Shown: positions 43,076-50,674, numbered from the stretch's first letter. The stretch is 64,000 bases of DNA from Kangiellaceae bacterium (GCA_013373015.1 JABXIQ010000018.1:62001-126000); one strand, 5' to 3'. Made by a program: numbers and translations. Notes: generated from the sequence alone by a model not told the origin.

Positions 43076-43103
43076 ATTTAACATAATATTAATTATGCGA
43101 AGT
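43076..43103. other. dif: dif / left phage attachment site (XerCD target)
   Basis: A 28-bp site: XerD arm ATTTAACATAA (43076-43086), centre TATTAA, XerC arm TTATGCGAAGT (43093-43103). The XerD arm is identical to E. coli dif (reverse strand), and most of the XerC arm also matches. The centre plus XerC arm are repeated at 49205-49219, flanking the inovirus. It marks the chromosome terminus and the integration point. The phage regulator gene ends inside it. Confidence 0.85.
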
Positions 43104-43503
43104 GTGAAAGTAGTAAAAAAAGCGCTGTTATCGCGCTAATCGCATAAAGTGCCGTTTTTTCTGCACTTATCGCCCCGTCTCCAGAGCGAATATCGTGACT
43201 TAATGTTCCTATAGCCAGTGTTGCAGTTGCAATTACACAGGCGGCCAATTTCTGTAGTTTCTTGAACCAGTAATCCTTTTCTTCTTCCTTTCTTGCTCTT
43301 TCCATGTTGCATAGGGCTATAATCTCCATTTCATCAATCCCAAGAATTTCAGCTACTTGTGAAGCTGTGTAATCGCTCATTGTTGTTTTTTCCGTCAACA
43401 GTTTTGACATTGATGTATGGTTCATATTCAAAAGCTCACCTAGTTTATTGCTTGATAAACCTTTTAATTTTTTTACTTTTTTTAAGTATTCAACTGATTT
43501 CAT
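43093..43503 (-). CDS. Phage HTH regulator with C-terminal membrane segments
   Basis: A 136-aa protein starting KSVEYLKKVKKLKGLSSNK. An XRE-type helix-turn-helix (about residues 15-55: LSSNKLGELLNMNHTSMSKLL) is followed by a charged linker (MERARKEEEKDYWFKKLQ) and two hydrophobic stretches. This architecture is common in marine inoviruses (DUF3693-like). The ATG at 43503 has GAGG 8 nt upstream. It is transcribed away from the structural genes and is probably the repressor. Its TAA stop is formed by the dif/att core. Confidence 0.8.
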   Translation of the reverse strand: MKSVEYLKKVKKLKGLSSNKLGELLNMNHTSMSKLLTEKTTMSDYTASQVAEILGIDEMEIIALCNMERARKEEEKDYWFKKLQKLAACVIATATLAIGTLSHDIRSGDGAISAEKTALYAISAITALFLLLSHFA

Positions 43504-43527
43504 AATAAAAACCTCAAAAAACAACAA

Positions 43528-43639
43528 TTATCTACTGTTTTAATATATCAGGTATGTCCTGTGGTTGCATATGGCCTGCTTGACTTACCTATGTCTTGCG
43601 GCGTACAGTCCTTTCATACAAAACCAACCGACTTATTGA
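43528..43639. promoter_or_regulatory. Divergent phage control region with a direct repeat
   Basis: The region between the regulator and the rightward genes contains TATGTCCTGTGG (43553-43564) and TATGTCTTGCGG (43590-43601), 10 of 12 identical, 37 bp apart. They are candidate operators for the phage regulator. Confidence 0.4.
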
Positions 43640-43855
43640 ATGAGCGCAATAGAGCAAGCGATTATGACTGAGTTAGAGTTTTATAAAGGCCTTGTTTCAC
43701 ATATTGAGGATTTTATAGATGAAAATTATATCGTAAATAGTCACCTAGAGCTTTGCAGTCGTTCAGCCTTTCAGCTCTCTTTATTAAAAGATATCAAGGG
43801 TTTAATTGTTTCTTATAAATCCTCCAATAAATGCAATTTAGAGCAAAAGGATTAG
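43640..43855 (+). CDS. Small phage protein of unknown function
   Basis: A 71-aa soluble helical protein (SAIEQAIMTELEFYKGLVSH), acidic at the N-terminus and without a membrane segment. It is the first rightward gene, 9 nt before rep, in the position where inoviruses often carry a small regulator or replication helper. I recognise no family. Confidence 0.6.
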   Translation: MSAIEQAIMTELEFYKGLVSHIEDFIDENYIVNSHLELCSRSAFQLSLLKDIKGLIVSYKSSNKCNLEQKD

Positions 43856-43864
43856 TCATATTTA

Positions 43865-45049
43865 ATGAACTCGATAGAGCTAGCCAAACATAAGCGCCAA
43901 CAAGAATATGCTCAGTTTATGGAGACTGGCAAAGCGACCTTTTCGCTTCGTCGTCACTTTGAGCAACAGGCCTTAGAAGAGCAAGCCTTAACCAATACTT
44001 TCAAAGCCGCGGTTGGAAACCACGAATTACTGCAAAACGTATATGAGCAGGTTGATAAAGACCTCAACCGCTATTCAGCAAAGAAGCAGGTACTAAACGA
44101 TGTTTCAACTTACTTATCAGAAAGGGTCTGCCCCGATTATCCAGAATATACCAAGCTCGCCTTCAAACTCGCGACTGCTCGTGAGAAAGGCTGTCTGGGA
44201 CGCAATCCAGACGGAAAACTTGTCTGTGCATGGGATAACAAAGCCAATTCTTCCTTGCTTTGCCCATTTGATAGCAACACTGAGACAAAGCGACTTATCG
44301 ACCGATATCTACCGCCAGTTACCTCTTATCTGAAACGCTGGAATACAAGAATTTATTACGTTGTTCTCTCCTGCCCACACTTCGAGCAAGGCGACCTTGA
44401 AAAAGGCAAGCGGCTAATGTTTAAGAACTTTGCTAATTTGTTAAGAAAAGCGCCCATGTCAATGGTTCAAGGCGCCCTTGCTCGGCAGGAAGACCCCCTG
44501 TCAGTCGGTAGAAAATGGAACGTTCACCTAAACGCTTTTTTGCTTACTCATGGTGATATGCCCCCTGCTCTCATTCGCAAACAATGGTCTGATTATTATG
44601 GTCAAGATGTTCAAGTCTATGTTAAACGCATTAACGGCAACCTCAACCAAATGCAAGACGCTTTTCTTGAAGCGTTCAAATACTCAGCCCAGCTTGTACC
44701 AAACAAATCCATTGCAAAGAGCAAGAACCGCAACTCTTGCGCACCTGCCTTTGTTGATTATGAGCCACAGGAAGCCCACGAATGGCTTTCCGCAAATAAA
44801 GGGTTTAGAAGAACACGAAGCTATGGTCTTTTATATAAGATACCGCCACGCGCAACTGATGAAGCCATCGGACAACAAACCGAATGGATCGGAGTGATTC
44901 GCTACAAAACTAATGGCTATGAAATCAATTATTGTGCGGGTTTTAGAGGTGACTTGATACAGGCCAATAACTCCACAAATCATCAATCAAATTCGGAGCA
45001 TTACCCCCCTGCTCCACCCAATTATTTAACTAATGAGTTGTGCCATTGA
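43865..45049 (+). CDS. Phage replication initiation protein (rolling circle, HUH-like)
   Basis: A 394-aa Rep of the inovirus/plasmid rolling-circle type. The metal-binding motif is WNVHLNAFLLTH (about residues 218-229), an HxN variant of HUH. The likely nicking tyrosine is Y273 in EAFKYSAQ. RIYYVVLSCPHF lies upstream as motif 1. The N-terminal 150 residues are helix-rich with a CPF-type cysteine pair. It would nick the plus origin and start single-strand synthesis. It is followed after 29 nt by the ssDNA-binding protein. Confidence 0.85.
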   Translation: MNSIELAKHKRQQEYAQFMETGKATFSLRRHFEQQALEEQALTNTFKAAVGNHELLQNVYEQVDKDLNRYSAKKQVLNDVSTYLSERVCPDYPEYTKLAFKLATAREKGCLGRNPDGKLVCAWDNKANSSLLCPFDSNTETKRLIDRYLPPVTSYLKRWNTRIYYVVLSCPHFEQGDLEKGKRLMFKNFANLLRKAPMSMVQGALARQEDPLSVGRKWNVHLNAFLLTHGDMPPALIRKQWSDYYGQDVQVYVKRINGNLNQMQDAFLEAFKYSAQLVPNKSIAKSKNRNSCAPAFVDYEPQEAHEWLSANKGFRRTRSYGLLYKIPPRATDEAIGQQTEWIGVIRYKTNGYEINYCAGFRGDLIQANNSTNHQSNSEHYPPAPPNYLTNELCH

Positions 45050-45078
45050 TAAGCACAACCAGGCAAGAGGAAAATATC

Positions 45079-45405
45079 ATGTCAAATACAGCACTTAAAC
45101 CAGAAAACAACCAAGCTAAAGTTCAGTCTATTCAGCCTCGTTTGTCTGTTAAGGTTCAAATGTTTGAACTAGATGCAGACCGCGACCGCTTAGAAAAAAA
45201 AGCTGATAAGACCTCATATTGGAAGCAACCAGCTTCAATAATCATCTCAGAAAATCAGCCAACAGTCCCTCACTCATTTTATGTTGGTTCGCTTGATGAT
45301 GCTTATGAAGCTGGTTTTTATATCTGCGACCTTGTTTGTAAATCTGGCAAGTTCGGTGCTGAATTTGAACTATCTAAGCCACGCAAAATTGTAGAGCCTA
45401 AATAA
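45079..45405 (+). CDS. Phage single-stranded DNA-binding protein
   Basis: A 108-aa protein, starting SNTALKPENNQ. The ATG at 45079 has AAGAGG upstream; a frame from 45040 is open but overlaps rep and lacks a ribosome site. The core (RLSVKVQMFELDADRDRL, then YWKQPASIIIS and PHSFYVGSLDDAYEAGFYIC) is beta-rich, as in gene V proteins. It coats new single strands before export. Its place right after rep supports the call. Confidence 0.72.
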   Translation: MSNTALKPENNQAKVQSIQPRLSVKVQMFELDADRDRLEKKADKTSYWKQPASIIISENQPTVPHSFYVGSLDDAYEAGFYICDLVCKSGKFGAEFELSKPRKIVEPK

Positions 45406-45407
45406 AA

Positions 45408-45653
45408 ATGGCCTCTTGTGCAATTCTCGACAACCAAGGTGATTTAGAAATCACTACAACCCCCCTTGAAAACTGTCAAGGCTTTATTGTCTTTGACAAA
45501 ACGGACTTCGATGAATTTACCAATCTCTCCTTGGTGAATAACGTTGATGAAGCGCTAATCGACTTAGTTCTTGATGGCATGGTTCAGATGTACGTCATAG
45601 GTCTAGGCATTGGCTTAATACTCGCAATACTGCGAAATTTTTACATTAAATAG
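45408..45653 (+). CDS. Small phage membrane protein
   Basis: An 81-aa protein with an acidic N-terminal half and one C-terminal membrane helix (MYVIGLGIGLILAILRNFYI, about residues 60-79). It starts 2 nt after the ssDNA-binding protein gene and ends 13 nt before the major coat gene. Similar single-helix proteins in inoviruses are minor coat or assembly factors. Function unknown. Confidence 0.65.
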   Translation: MASCAILDNQGDLEITTTPLENCQGFIVFDKTDFDEFTNLSLVNNVDEALIDLVLDGMVQMYVIGLGIGLILAILRNFYIK

Positions 45654-45666
45654 AAAGGTGACTTTT

Positions 45667-45879
45667 ATGAAGACTTTGAAAAAAATTGGCGGCTTTTTAG
45701 CTGCTGGCACTATGGCTATGCTTTCTGCAACCGCATCTGCTGTTGACACTGTTGCAACTCAAACCGCAATCGATAGCGCAAAAGCTGATGGTTTAGCCGT
45801 TGGTGACATGATTATTGGTGCAATCGTTGGCTTGGCTGTTATCGGCCTTGTTATCGGTGTTATCCGTAAATTGCGCTAA
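45667..45879 (+). CDS. Major coat protein, pVIII-like
   Basis: A 70-aa precursor. The signal peptide is KTLKKIGGFLAAGTMAMLSATASA, with cleavage after the AxA-type SATASA at residue 25. The mature 45-aa peptide has an amphipathic acidic N-terminus (VDTVATQTAIDSAKADGLAV), a membrane helix (MIIGAIVGLAVIGLVIGVI) and a basic tail (RKLR) that contacts DNA. This is a textbook filamentous phage coat. The start is the ATG at 45667 (GAAAGGTG upstream); a GTG at 45658 is the alternative. Confidence 0.9.
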   Translation: MKTLKKIGGFLAAGTMAMLSATASAVDTVATQTAIDSAKADGLAVGDMIIGAIVGLAVIGLVIGVIRKLR

Positions 45880-45968
45880 TGGTATCAGTTTTAATTGGTA
45901 TCTCCTTAGGACTTTCTTTGATTGCGGGTATCTTATGCGGCTTACTAGCTTTATCAAACAAGTCCTAA
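45879..45968 (+). CDS. 29-aa coat-like membrane peptide, pVII/pIX candidate
   Basis: An ATG at 45879 overlaps the coat gene stop (TAATG). It encodes VSVLIGISLGLSLIAGILCG followed by LLALSNKS, a single membrane helix with a short polar tail, 29 residues in all. Filamentous phages carry tiny tip proteins pVII and pIX (about 32-33 aa) in exactly this place after or before the major coat gene. The next gene starts inside it. It is easily missed because of its size. Confidence 0.65.
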   Translation: MVSVLIGISLGLSLIAGILCGLLALSNKS

Positions 45969-47332
45969 TCCTTAGCCTCGTTCTTACGGGGCTAAGTCTT
46001 AAAGCTGAACAGGTTTCGCCTGAATTTAACTCAAACGTAACGGAGTTTTATTTTAAGTCTTTTGCCCATTCATCTGTTCGCAATAAAACAGCGCCATCCC
46101 TTGCGGACTTAGAGCAATTATTTTGTTCTGACATGTTTGCTTATAGGCTTTCTACCTCAAATCCACAGCCAACATCTTCTACATGCCCTATCTATTTCTC
46201 TGGTGAGGAATTTAATGGTACAGGCGGTAATATGCGCATTCGCTTTCTTTATGCAAATCCAGATTATAATACTTACTCTGATATAGATGATGGCTCATTT
46301 GCAAAACGCTTAACGTCTTATTACTCTTGCCCATCAACTCATCCTTATCATATAGACACAGATACTAATGGTGTTATTGATGCCCCAGATTTTTGTTCTG
46401 ACCAATCTCCTTGCCCTGACACTTTGATTACAGGTGGACAAGCCTTAACTGATAGCGGCTTTGAGACTGCCTGTGTTGCTAAAGGCTCAACTTTTTGTAG
46501 CTACACAAGGGTCGAGGCTCAGAATATTTTTTATGAGCCTTACGTTTATTACCAAGCAACTGGCCAAGAGTGTTCAGGCTTAGGCTCTAATGTTTTTAAC
46601 GACCCTTTCGGTCTTGATGGTCAAACCGATTTGCCTGAACCAGACCAAGGCTGTACCTTAACTTCTACCACTCAACAGCTTTGTCCTGCAAATCCTGATG
46701 ATAAATGTGAGGTTAAGTCTCAACAAGGTGGTTATTCAGTCTGCCAGTCTGGTTGTGGTTATTATAATGACCAGTTTATGTGTACTGAACCCTTAAACCC
46801 TGACAATCAAGATGGCGATAGCGACTTGCCAAATGGTACAGACCCGAACAATGACAGTGATGGTGATGGTAACCCAGATGAGGTTGGCATTTTGAAGGAC
46901 ATCGACAAAAATACTGACCAACTCGAAAAAATTGGACGCGACACTATCAAGTCAATAAATGCCCTGGGCGAAAAATTGACAAATCGAGGTGCTACAGGTG
47001 CAATTGATGACTTGAATAATTCAGACGAAACAACCCCTTATACTGTTAATCAAGGTGAAGGTCAATTTGATGACACTTTTTTCGATGCTGATATCCAAGC
47101 CGCTAATGATCTTCTTGAGCAAAAGATAGCTGAAATTAAAGCGGATTTTGAGTCAATAGTAACCCCTCCTGCAACCGGTGCTGGTTCAATGCCTGTTTGG
47201 GTTTTTCCTTTGCCAAATGGCAACTCTTACACAATGGACTTGAACGCATATAACGACCATTTTTACGTCTTAGGCAACATAATCATGTTTATCTGTATGC
47301 TAATTGGTATTGTCATAATTATTGAGGATTAA
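45935..47332 (+). CDS. Minor coat / attachment protein, pIII-like
   Basis: A 465-aa secreted protein. The signal peptide is RLTSFIKQVLILSLVLTGLSLKA (about residues 2-24). The middle is cysteine-rich (CPANPDDKCEVKSQQ, then CQSGCGYYNDQFMC). Asp-rich repeats (DTDTNGVIDAPD; DNQDGDSDLP; DPNNDSDGDGNPDE) look like calcium-binding loops. A C-terminal membrane helix ends in GIVIIIED. This layout fits an inovirus tip adhesin that binds a host pilus and TolA. The start at 45935 lies within the 29-aa gene, implying coupling. Confidence 0.8.
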   Translation: MRLTSFIKQVLILSLVLTGLSLKAEQVSPEFNSNVTEFYFKSFAHSSVRNKTAPSLADLEQLFCSDMFAYRLSTSNPQPTSSTCPIYFSGEEFNGTGGNMRIRFLYANPDYNTYSDIDDGSFAKRLTSYYSCPSTHPYHIDTDTNGVIDAPDFCSDQSPCPDTLITGGQALTDSGFETACVAKGSTFCSYTRVEAQNIFYEPYVYYQATGQECSGLGSNVFNDPFGLDGQTDLPEPDQGCTLTSTTQQLCPANPDDKCEVKSQQGGYSVCQSGCGYYNDQFMCTEPLNPDNQDGDSDLPNGTDPNNDSDGDGNPDEVGILKDIDKNTDQLEKIGRDTIKSINALGEKLTNRGATGAIDDLNNSDETTPYTVNQGEGQFDDTFFDADIQAANDLLEQKIAEIKADFESIVTPPATGAGSMPVWVFPLPNGNSYTMDLNAYNDHFYVLGNIIMFICMLIGIVIIIED

Positions 47333-47337
47333 AAAAA

Positions 47338-47658
47338 ATGGACGCCATTTTTTCTTTTTTTGATTTCATTGTTGAGTTTTTTACTGTTGATGTTTATGAC
47401 TTTGTCATGAGCGCTTGGCATTGGATAGTTACTAACTCAATACTCCTATACTTAAAAATGAAGTATTGGTCTTTAGAATTTGCGTGGAGTGTTGCTAGCG
47501 CTATCCTTGTAGAAATAAATATCGGTCAACAAATCTCCCAAGCCTTTGGCCTTCTTTCTCCTGAAACAACTAATGCAATTAATTTGCTTCGCATACCAGA
47601 AGGTATTGGCTACATTCTTCAAGCCATAGCTACTAAGTTTGTTTTGAGGTTTATATGA
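47338..47658 (+). CDS. Minor coat protein, pVI-like (DUF2523-like)
   Basis: A 106-aa protein with hydrophobic stretches throughout (AIFSFFDFIVEFFTVDVYDF, then WHWIVTNSILLYLKMKYW, and a middle segment ASAILVEIN), ending ILQAIATKFVLRFI. Position between the pIII-like gene and zot is that of pVI, which caps the virion with pIII. It overlaps zot by 4 nt. Confidence 0.75.
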   Translation: MDAIFSFFDFIVEFFTVDVYDFVMSAWHWIVTNSILLYLKMKYWSLEFAWSVASAILVEINIGQQISQAFGLLSPETTNAINLLRIPEGIGYILQAIATKFVLRFI

Positions 47659-48860
47659 CCATACATATTCATCATGGTCCTAATGGCGGTTACAAATCTT
47701 CACATTGCGTGAAGCACTACGTTCGTCAGTGTGCTTATGAAGGTCGCACTCTTATCACCAACTTAAGAGCTTGTAACAATCCAGCTTTAATTCGTGCTTT
47801 GATTGCAATCCATGAAAAAGGGTCGATTACAAAGCCTTTTGATATTATTCACCTTGATACCGAAACAAGCGACACTGACTTATATAAAATGCGCACCTTT
47901 TTTCACTGGGCTCCAAAGGGTGCTTTTATTTTAATTGATGAAGCCAGTGACATCTTTCCCAAGTCAATGACCGCAAAAGAGCTACAGCAATTCAACTTAC
48001 CAAGAGAGCATGACCGCTATGAAGGTCGTTACCCTAAAACAGTTGCCCAAGCATTTAAAAAGCATCGTCATCAAGGCTGGGATATTGCCCTCTCTGAGCC
48101 CGACATTACGACAATTCACGATGTCATTCGTTCCACCACTGAGGACGCATACAGACACGCCAACATGGCCTTCATTGGCTTTGCAGGCTTTTACCAAACA
48201 ATCAACCATTCAGGCAAAAATACAGGCGAGTTTGAACGTAACCAAATGGCTCTAAAGCGCTGGCAGAAGATACCTAAGCACGTCTATCAAATGTATCAAA
48301 GTACTGCTGACGGAGTTGTCAAAGACAGTTCAGCAGGTACGCCCATTTGGAAAAATCCCCAAATCCTTTTTGCTTTTTTTATTTTAGTTTCTTTCTTTAT
48401 TTACATGGGAGGCAAGTATGCCACAGGTCGAGGATATTCAAGGTTCTATGATAAAGAAACCCAAGCTACTAATACGAGTGATCAAGTGGTTTCTAAAGTC
48501 GGTAGTTCTGAGATTAGCAATGTTTCTAATCGTAGCTTTTCTAATCAAAATGATGTTGGTAACCATCCTTTAGCAAGTTATAAGCTCTCTATCACTGGTG
48601 TTACTTATTTTAAGCGTAAGTTCGAGTATTTTTTTGAATTAAGGAGCGGTGACAATGATTACAGTTTTTCCCATAATGACTTTATTTCTATGGGCTATAA
48701 AGTTACACCAAGAAATGATTGTCGTGCTACTATTTTATATGGCTCTACAACCTTTGATGTTTATTGTTCTCCACGTCTTATACCTAAAGTTACGCAAGGC
48801 TTGACCCAGCCTCAGGATATTACATCTCAAGCCATAGACTACGGTACTAATAGCCTGTAA
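47655..48860 (+). CDS. zot: Zot-family phage assembly ATPase (pI-like)
   Basis: A 401-aa Zonular-occludens-toxin-family protein. The Walker A loop is HHGPNGGYKSS (about residues 6-16), and Walker B is GAFILIDEASDIFP (about 94-107). A single membrane helix lies at about residues 236-253 (LFAFFILVSFFIYMGG), followed by a periplasmic tail of about 145 residues. It drives phage extrusion through the inner membrane. The tail contacts the host secretin. It is the last phage gene before a string of hairpins. Confidence 0.9.
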   Translation: MTIHIHHGPNGGYKSSHCVKHYVRQCAYEGRTLITNLRACNNPALIRALIAIHEKGSITKPFDIIHLDTETSDTDLYKMRTFFHWAPKGAFILIDEASDIFPKSMTAKELQQFNLPREHDRYEGRYPKTVAQAFKKHRHQGWDIALSEPDITTIHDVIRSTTEDAYRHANMAFIGFAGFYQTINHSGKNTGEFERNQMALKRWQKIPKHVYQMYQSTADGVVKDSSAGTPIWKNPQILFAFFILVSFFIYMGGKYATGRGYSRFYDKETQATNTSDQVVSKVGSSEISNVSNRSFSNQNDVGNHPLASYKLSITGVTYFKRKFEYFFELRSGDNDYSFSHNDFISMGYKVTPRNDCRATILYGSTTFDVYCSPRLIPKVTQGLTQPQDITSQAIDYGTNSL

Positions 48861-48953
48861 GCAGTTTTAAGTGCGACGATTTTATGAGGAGCATGAAAAA
48901 CTGTGCCAGGCTATTAAACTTTTCCATAGGTGGACTGCAAACCACCGACCTTC

Positions 48954-48979
48954 AGCCCTGCTTCGGTAGGGCTTTTTTT
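48954..48979 (+). terminator. Strong intrinsic terminator after zot
   Basis: AGCCCT-GCTTCGGT-AGGGCT followed by T7 (48973-48979). It closes the rightward phage transcript. Confidence 0.85.
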
Positions 48980-48990
48980 ATAAATAAAAT

Positions 48991-49010
48991 ACGCCCTTCA
49001 GGGGCGTTTT
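48991..49010 (+). terminator. Second hairpin after zot
   Basis: ACGCCC/GGGCGT with a 5-nt loop, followed by TTTT. It may back up the first terminator or take part in packaging. Confidence 0.6.
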
Positions 49011-49064
49011 CAGTTATGAGCTAGAAAGCGAATATAGACAAAGGCGAAGCCTTACCTTGCTAAA

Positions 49065-49092
49065 CAAAAAAAAACCAGCATATTGCTGGTTT
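49065..49092 (-). terminator. Hairpin with A-tract, likely leftward terminator
   Basis: AAACCAGCA/TGCTGGTTT, preceded by A9 on the plus strand, giving a U-rich tail on the minus strand. It could stop leftward transcription entering the prophage from gabD, 150 nt away. Confidence 0.6.
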
Positions 49093-49193
49093 CTAATGGA
49101 CTGAAATGTAAAATCTTCAAATTATTTTAATTTTTTTTGAAAAAGTAGATAATTTCATTTATTATAAATACAGTTGTTTCGTAAGTTATTGAT

Positions 49194-49221
49194 TTTTAAC
49201 AGTTTATTAATTATGCGAACA
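49194..49221. other. Right phage attachment site, dif-like
   Basis: TTTTAACAGTT (degenerate XerD arm), TATTAA centre and TTATGCGAACA XerC arm. It shares 15 identical bases with the left dif site. The XerC arm here is closer to E. coli dif than the left one, as expected if this arm is the original chromosomal half. Confidence 0.78.
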
Positions 49222-49241
49222 GTTATCCAGAGGAACAATTT

Positions 49242-50672
49242 TTAAGATACAGAAACGTATTTGAGTTCTAAGTAGTCATCTATACCGTATTTTGAGCCTT
49301 CTCGTCCCATTCCTGAGTGTTTTACACCTCCAAATGGTGCCATTTCGTTTGAAATAGCACCTTCGTTAAAAGCAATCATGCCGAATTCGAGTAAATGACT
49401 GAGCCGTCTGATCCTGTGGCGGTCTTCGGTGAATACGTAGCAAGCAAGGCCTGCATCAGTGTTGTTGGCTAAGTCGATAACTTGTTGTTCAGTATTAAAT
49501 CGAATAAGAGGCGCAACTGGGCCGAATATTTCTTCACACGCAATTGACATGTCAGCTTGAACATCAGATAGAACGGTCGGCAGGAAAATATTGTGATTTG
49601 CTGGGCTCACGCTTCCACCAAATAAAACTTGAGCGCCTTGTTGTTTGGCTTTGATTACTAAATCACTAACTTTGCTAACGGCTTTAGGATTTATTAATGC
49701 AGTAATTTTTGCGGTTTCATTTAAGCCGTTATCTACAGATAAGGTTTTAACTTTTTCCACAAATTGCTTAGCAAATTGGTCATAGACGGAATCATGTATA
49801 AATATACGATTTGCACATACACACGTTTGGCCTGAATTACGGAATTTGGAGACCATCAAGCCGTCAATGGCAGCATCAATATCTGCATCGTCAAAGACAA
49901 TAAAGGGCGCATTTCCGCCTAATTCCATGGTCGTTCTTTGCACGTTATCTGCAGCTTGTTTGAGTAATAACTTACCTACGGCAGTAGAGCCAGTGAATGA
50001 AATTTTACGCACTTTTTTACTTGCTGTTATCGCTTTTCCGAACTCTTTAGCTCTAGTGGTCGGAATTATGTTTATAACCCCTTTTGGAATACCTATCTGA
50101 TGCGCCAACTCAGCCATAGCTAAGGCTGATAAAGGGGTTTCTGCAGCAGGTTTGATAACAACAGTGCACCCTGCTGCCAATGCTGGCGCTACTTTGCGCG
50201 CAATCATAGCCTGAGGGAAATTCCAGGGAGTAATAATACCCACGACCCCTACAGGCAGCTTTAATACTTGCGTTTGTTTATCTAAGCCTGACTGCAAAAT
50301 ATCACCATTGATGCGCAAGGCCTCTTCCGAAAACCACTTGATATAATTGGCACCATATACAATTTCGTTTCGTGCTTCAGCAATAGGCTTGCCCTGCTCT
50401 AGCGTTAATGTATGAGCCAAATCATCCTGATGCTCAAGGATGTTTTGGTACCAGGCTAAAAGCAGTTTTGAGCGATATTTGGGTGACGTTTGCGACCAAT
50501 GTGTAAAGGCATTGCTGGCTGCATCTATCGCTTGCTGAAACTGCTCTTGGTTGCAATCGGTTACATCGGCAAGGTGCGAATTATCGAACGGGTTGTCGAC
50601 TTTGAATTGATTGTCGGTAGTTAACCACTGACCATCGATATAGGCTTGTGTTTTTAATAAAGATTCATTCAT
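49242..50672 (-). CDS. gabD: NAD(P)-dependent aldehyde dehydrogenase, succinate-semialdehyde type
   Basis: A 476-aa aldehyde dehydrogenase. The catalytic Cys is in RNSGQTCVCANRIF (about residue 285), the catalytic Glu in MELGGNAPFIVFDD (about 252), and the nucleotide loop is FTGSTAVGKLLL. The block GVVGIITPWNFPQAMIARK and the ending PFGGVKHSGMGREGSKYGIDDYLE are typical of GabD, which oxidises succinate semialdehyde to succinate. The start is set at the ATG at 50672. A frame to 50705 exists, but its ATG lies in a hairpin. Confidence 0.87.
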   Translation of the reverse strand: MNESLLKTQAYIDGQWLTTDNQFKVDNPFDNSHLADVTDCNQEQFQQAIDAASNAFTHWSQTSPKYRSKLLLAWYQNILEHQDDLAHTLTLEQGKPIAEARNEIVYGANYIKWFSEEALRINGDILQSGLDKQTQVLKLPVGVVGIITPWNFPQAMIARKVAPALAAGCTVVIKPAAETPLSALAMAELAHQIGIPKGVINIIPTTRAKEFGKAITASKKVRKISFTGSTAVGKLLLKQAADNVQRTTMELGGNAPFIVFDDADIDAAIDGLMVSKFRNSGQTCVCANRIFIHDSVYDQFAKQFVEKVKTLSVDNGLNETAKITALINPKAVSKVSDLVIKAKQQGAQVLFGGSVSPANHNIFLPTVLSDVQADMSIACEEIFGPVAPLIRFNTEQQVIDLANNTDAGLACYVFTEDRHRIRRLSHLLEFGMIAFNEGAISNEMAPFGGVKHSGMGREGSKYGIDDYLELKYVSVS

Positions 50673-50674
50673 GA

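Larger units (their letters stand above)
48861..49193. other. Phage intergenic region with several hairpins
   Basis: No gene is seen. Hairpins lie at 48929-48946 (GGTGG/CCACC, loop ACTGCAAA), 48954-48974, 48992-49007, 49041-49053 (AAGGC/GCCTT) and 49072-49092. In filamentous phages this space holds the packaging signal and the strand origins, so some of these may serve those roles. Confidence 0.55.
43087..49219 (+). mobile_element. Filamentous phage (inovirus) prophage integrated at dif
   Basis: A 6.1-kb element between two copies of TATTAATTATGCGAA (43087-43101 and 49205-49219). It encodes a regulator on the minus strand, then rightward a small protein, Rep, ssDNA-binding protein, small membrane protein, major coat, a 29-aa coat-like peptide, pIII-like, pVI-like and Zot. 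This is the full gene order of an inovirus. No integrase or transposase is present, so host XerC/XerD must integrate it, as with CTX-phi. No secretin (pIV) is present, so it must use a host secretin to exit. All genes look intact. Confidence 0.92.

Noticed and set aside
48929-48946. Anticodon-arm-like hairpin suggesting a tRNA-Cys
   Set aside because: The loop has eight bases, and no acceptor, D or T arm can be formed around it; a terminator follows at once.
43087-49219. Integrative plasmid or conjugative element instead of a phage
   Set aside because: No relaxase, mating or partition genes are present; the pVIII-like coat, pVI-like protein and Zot define an inovirus.
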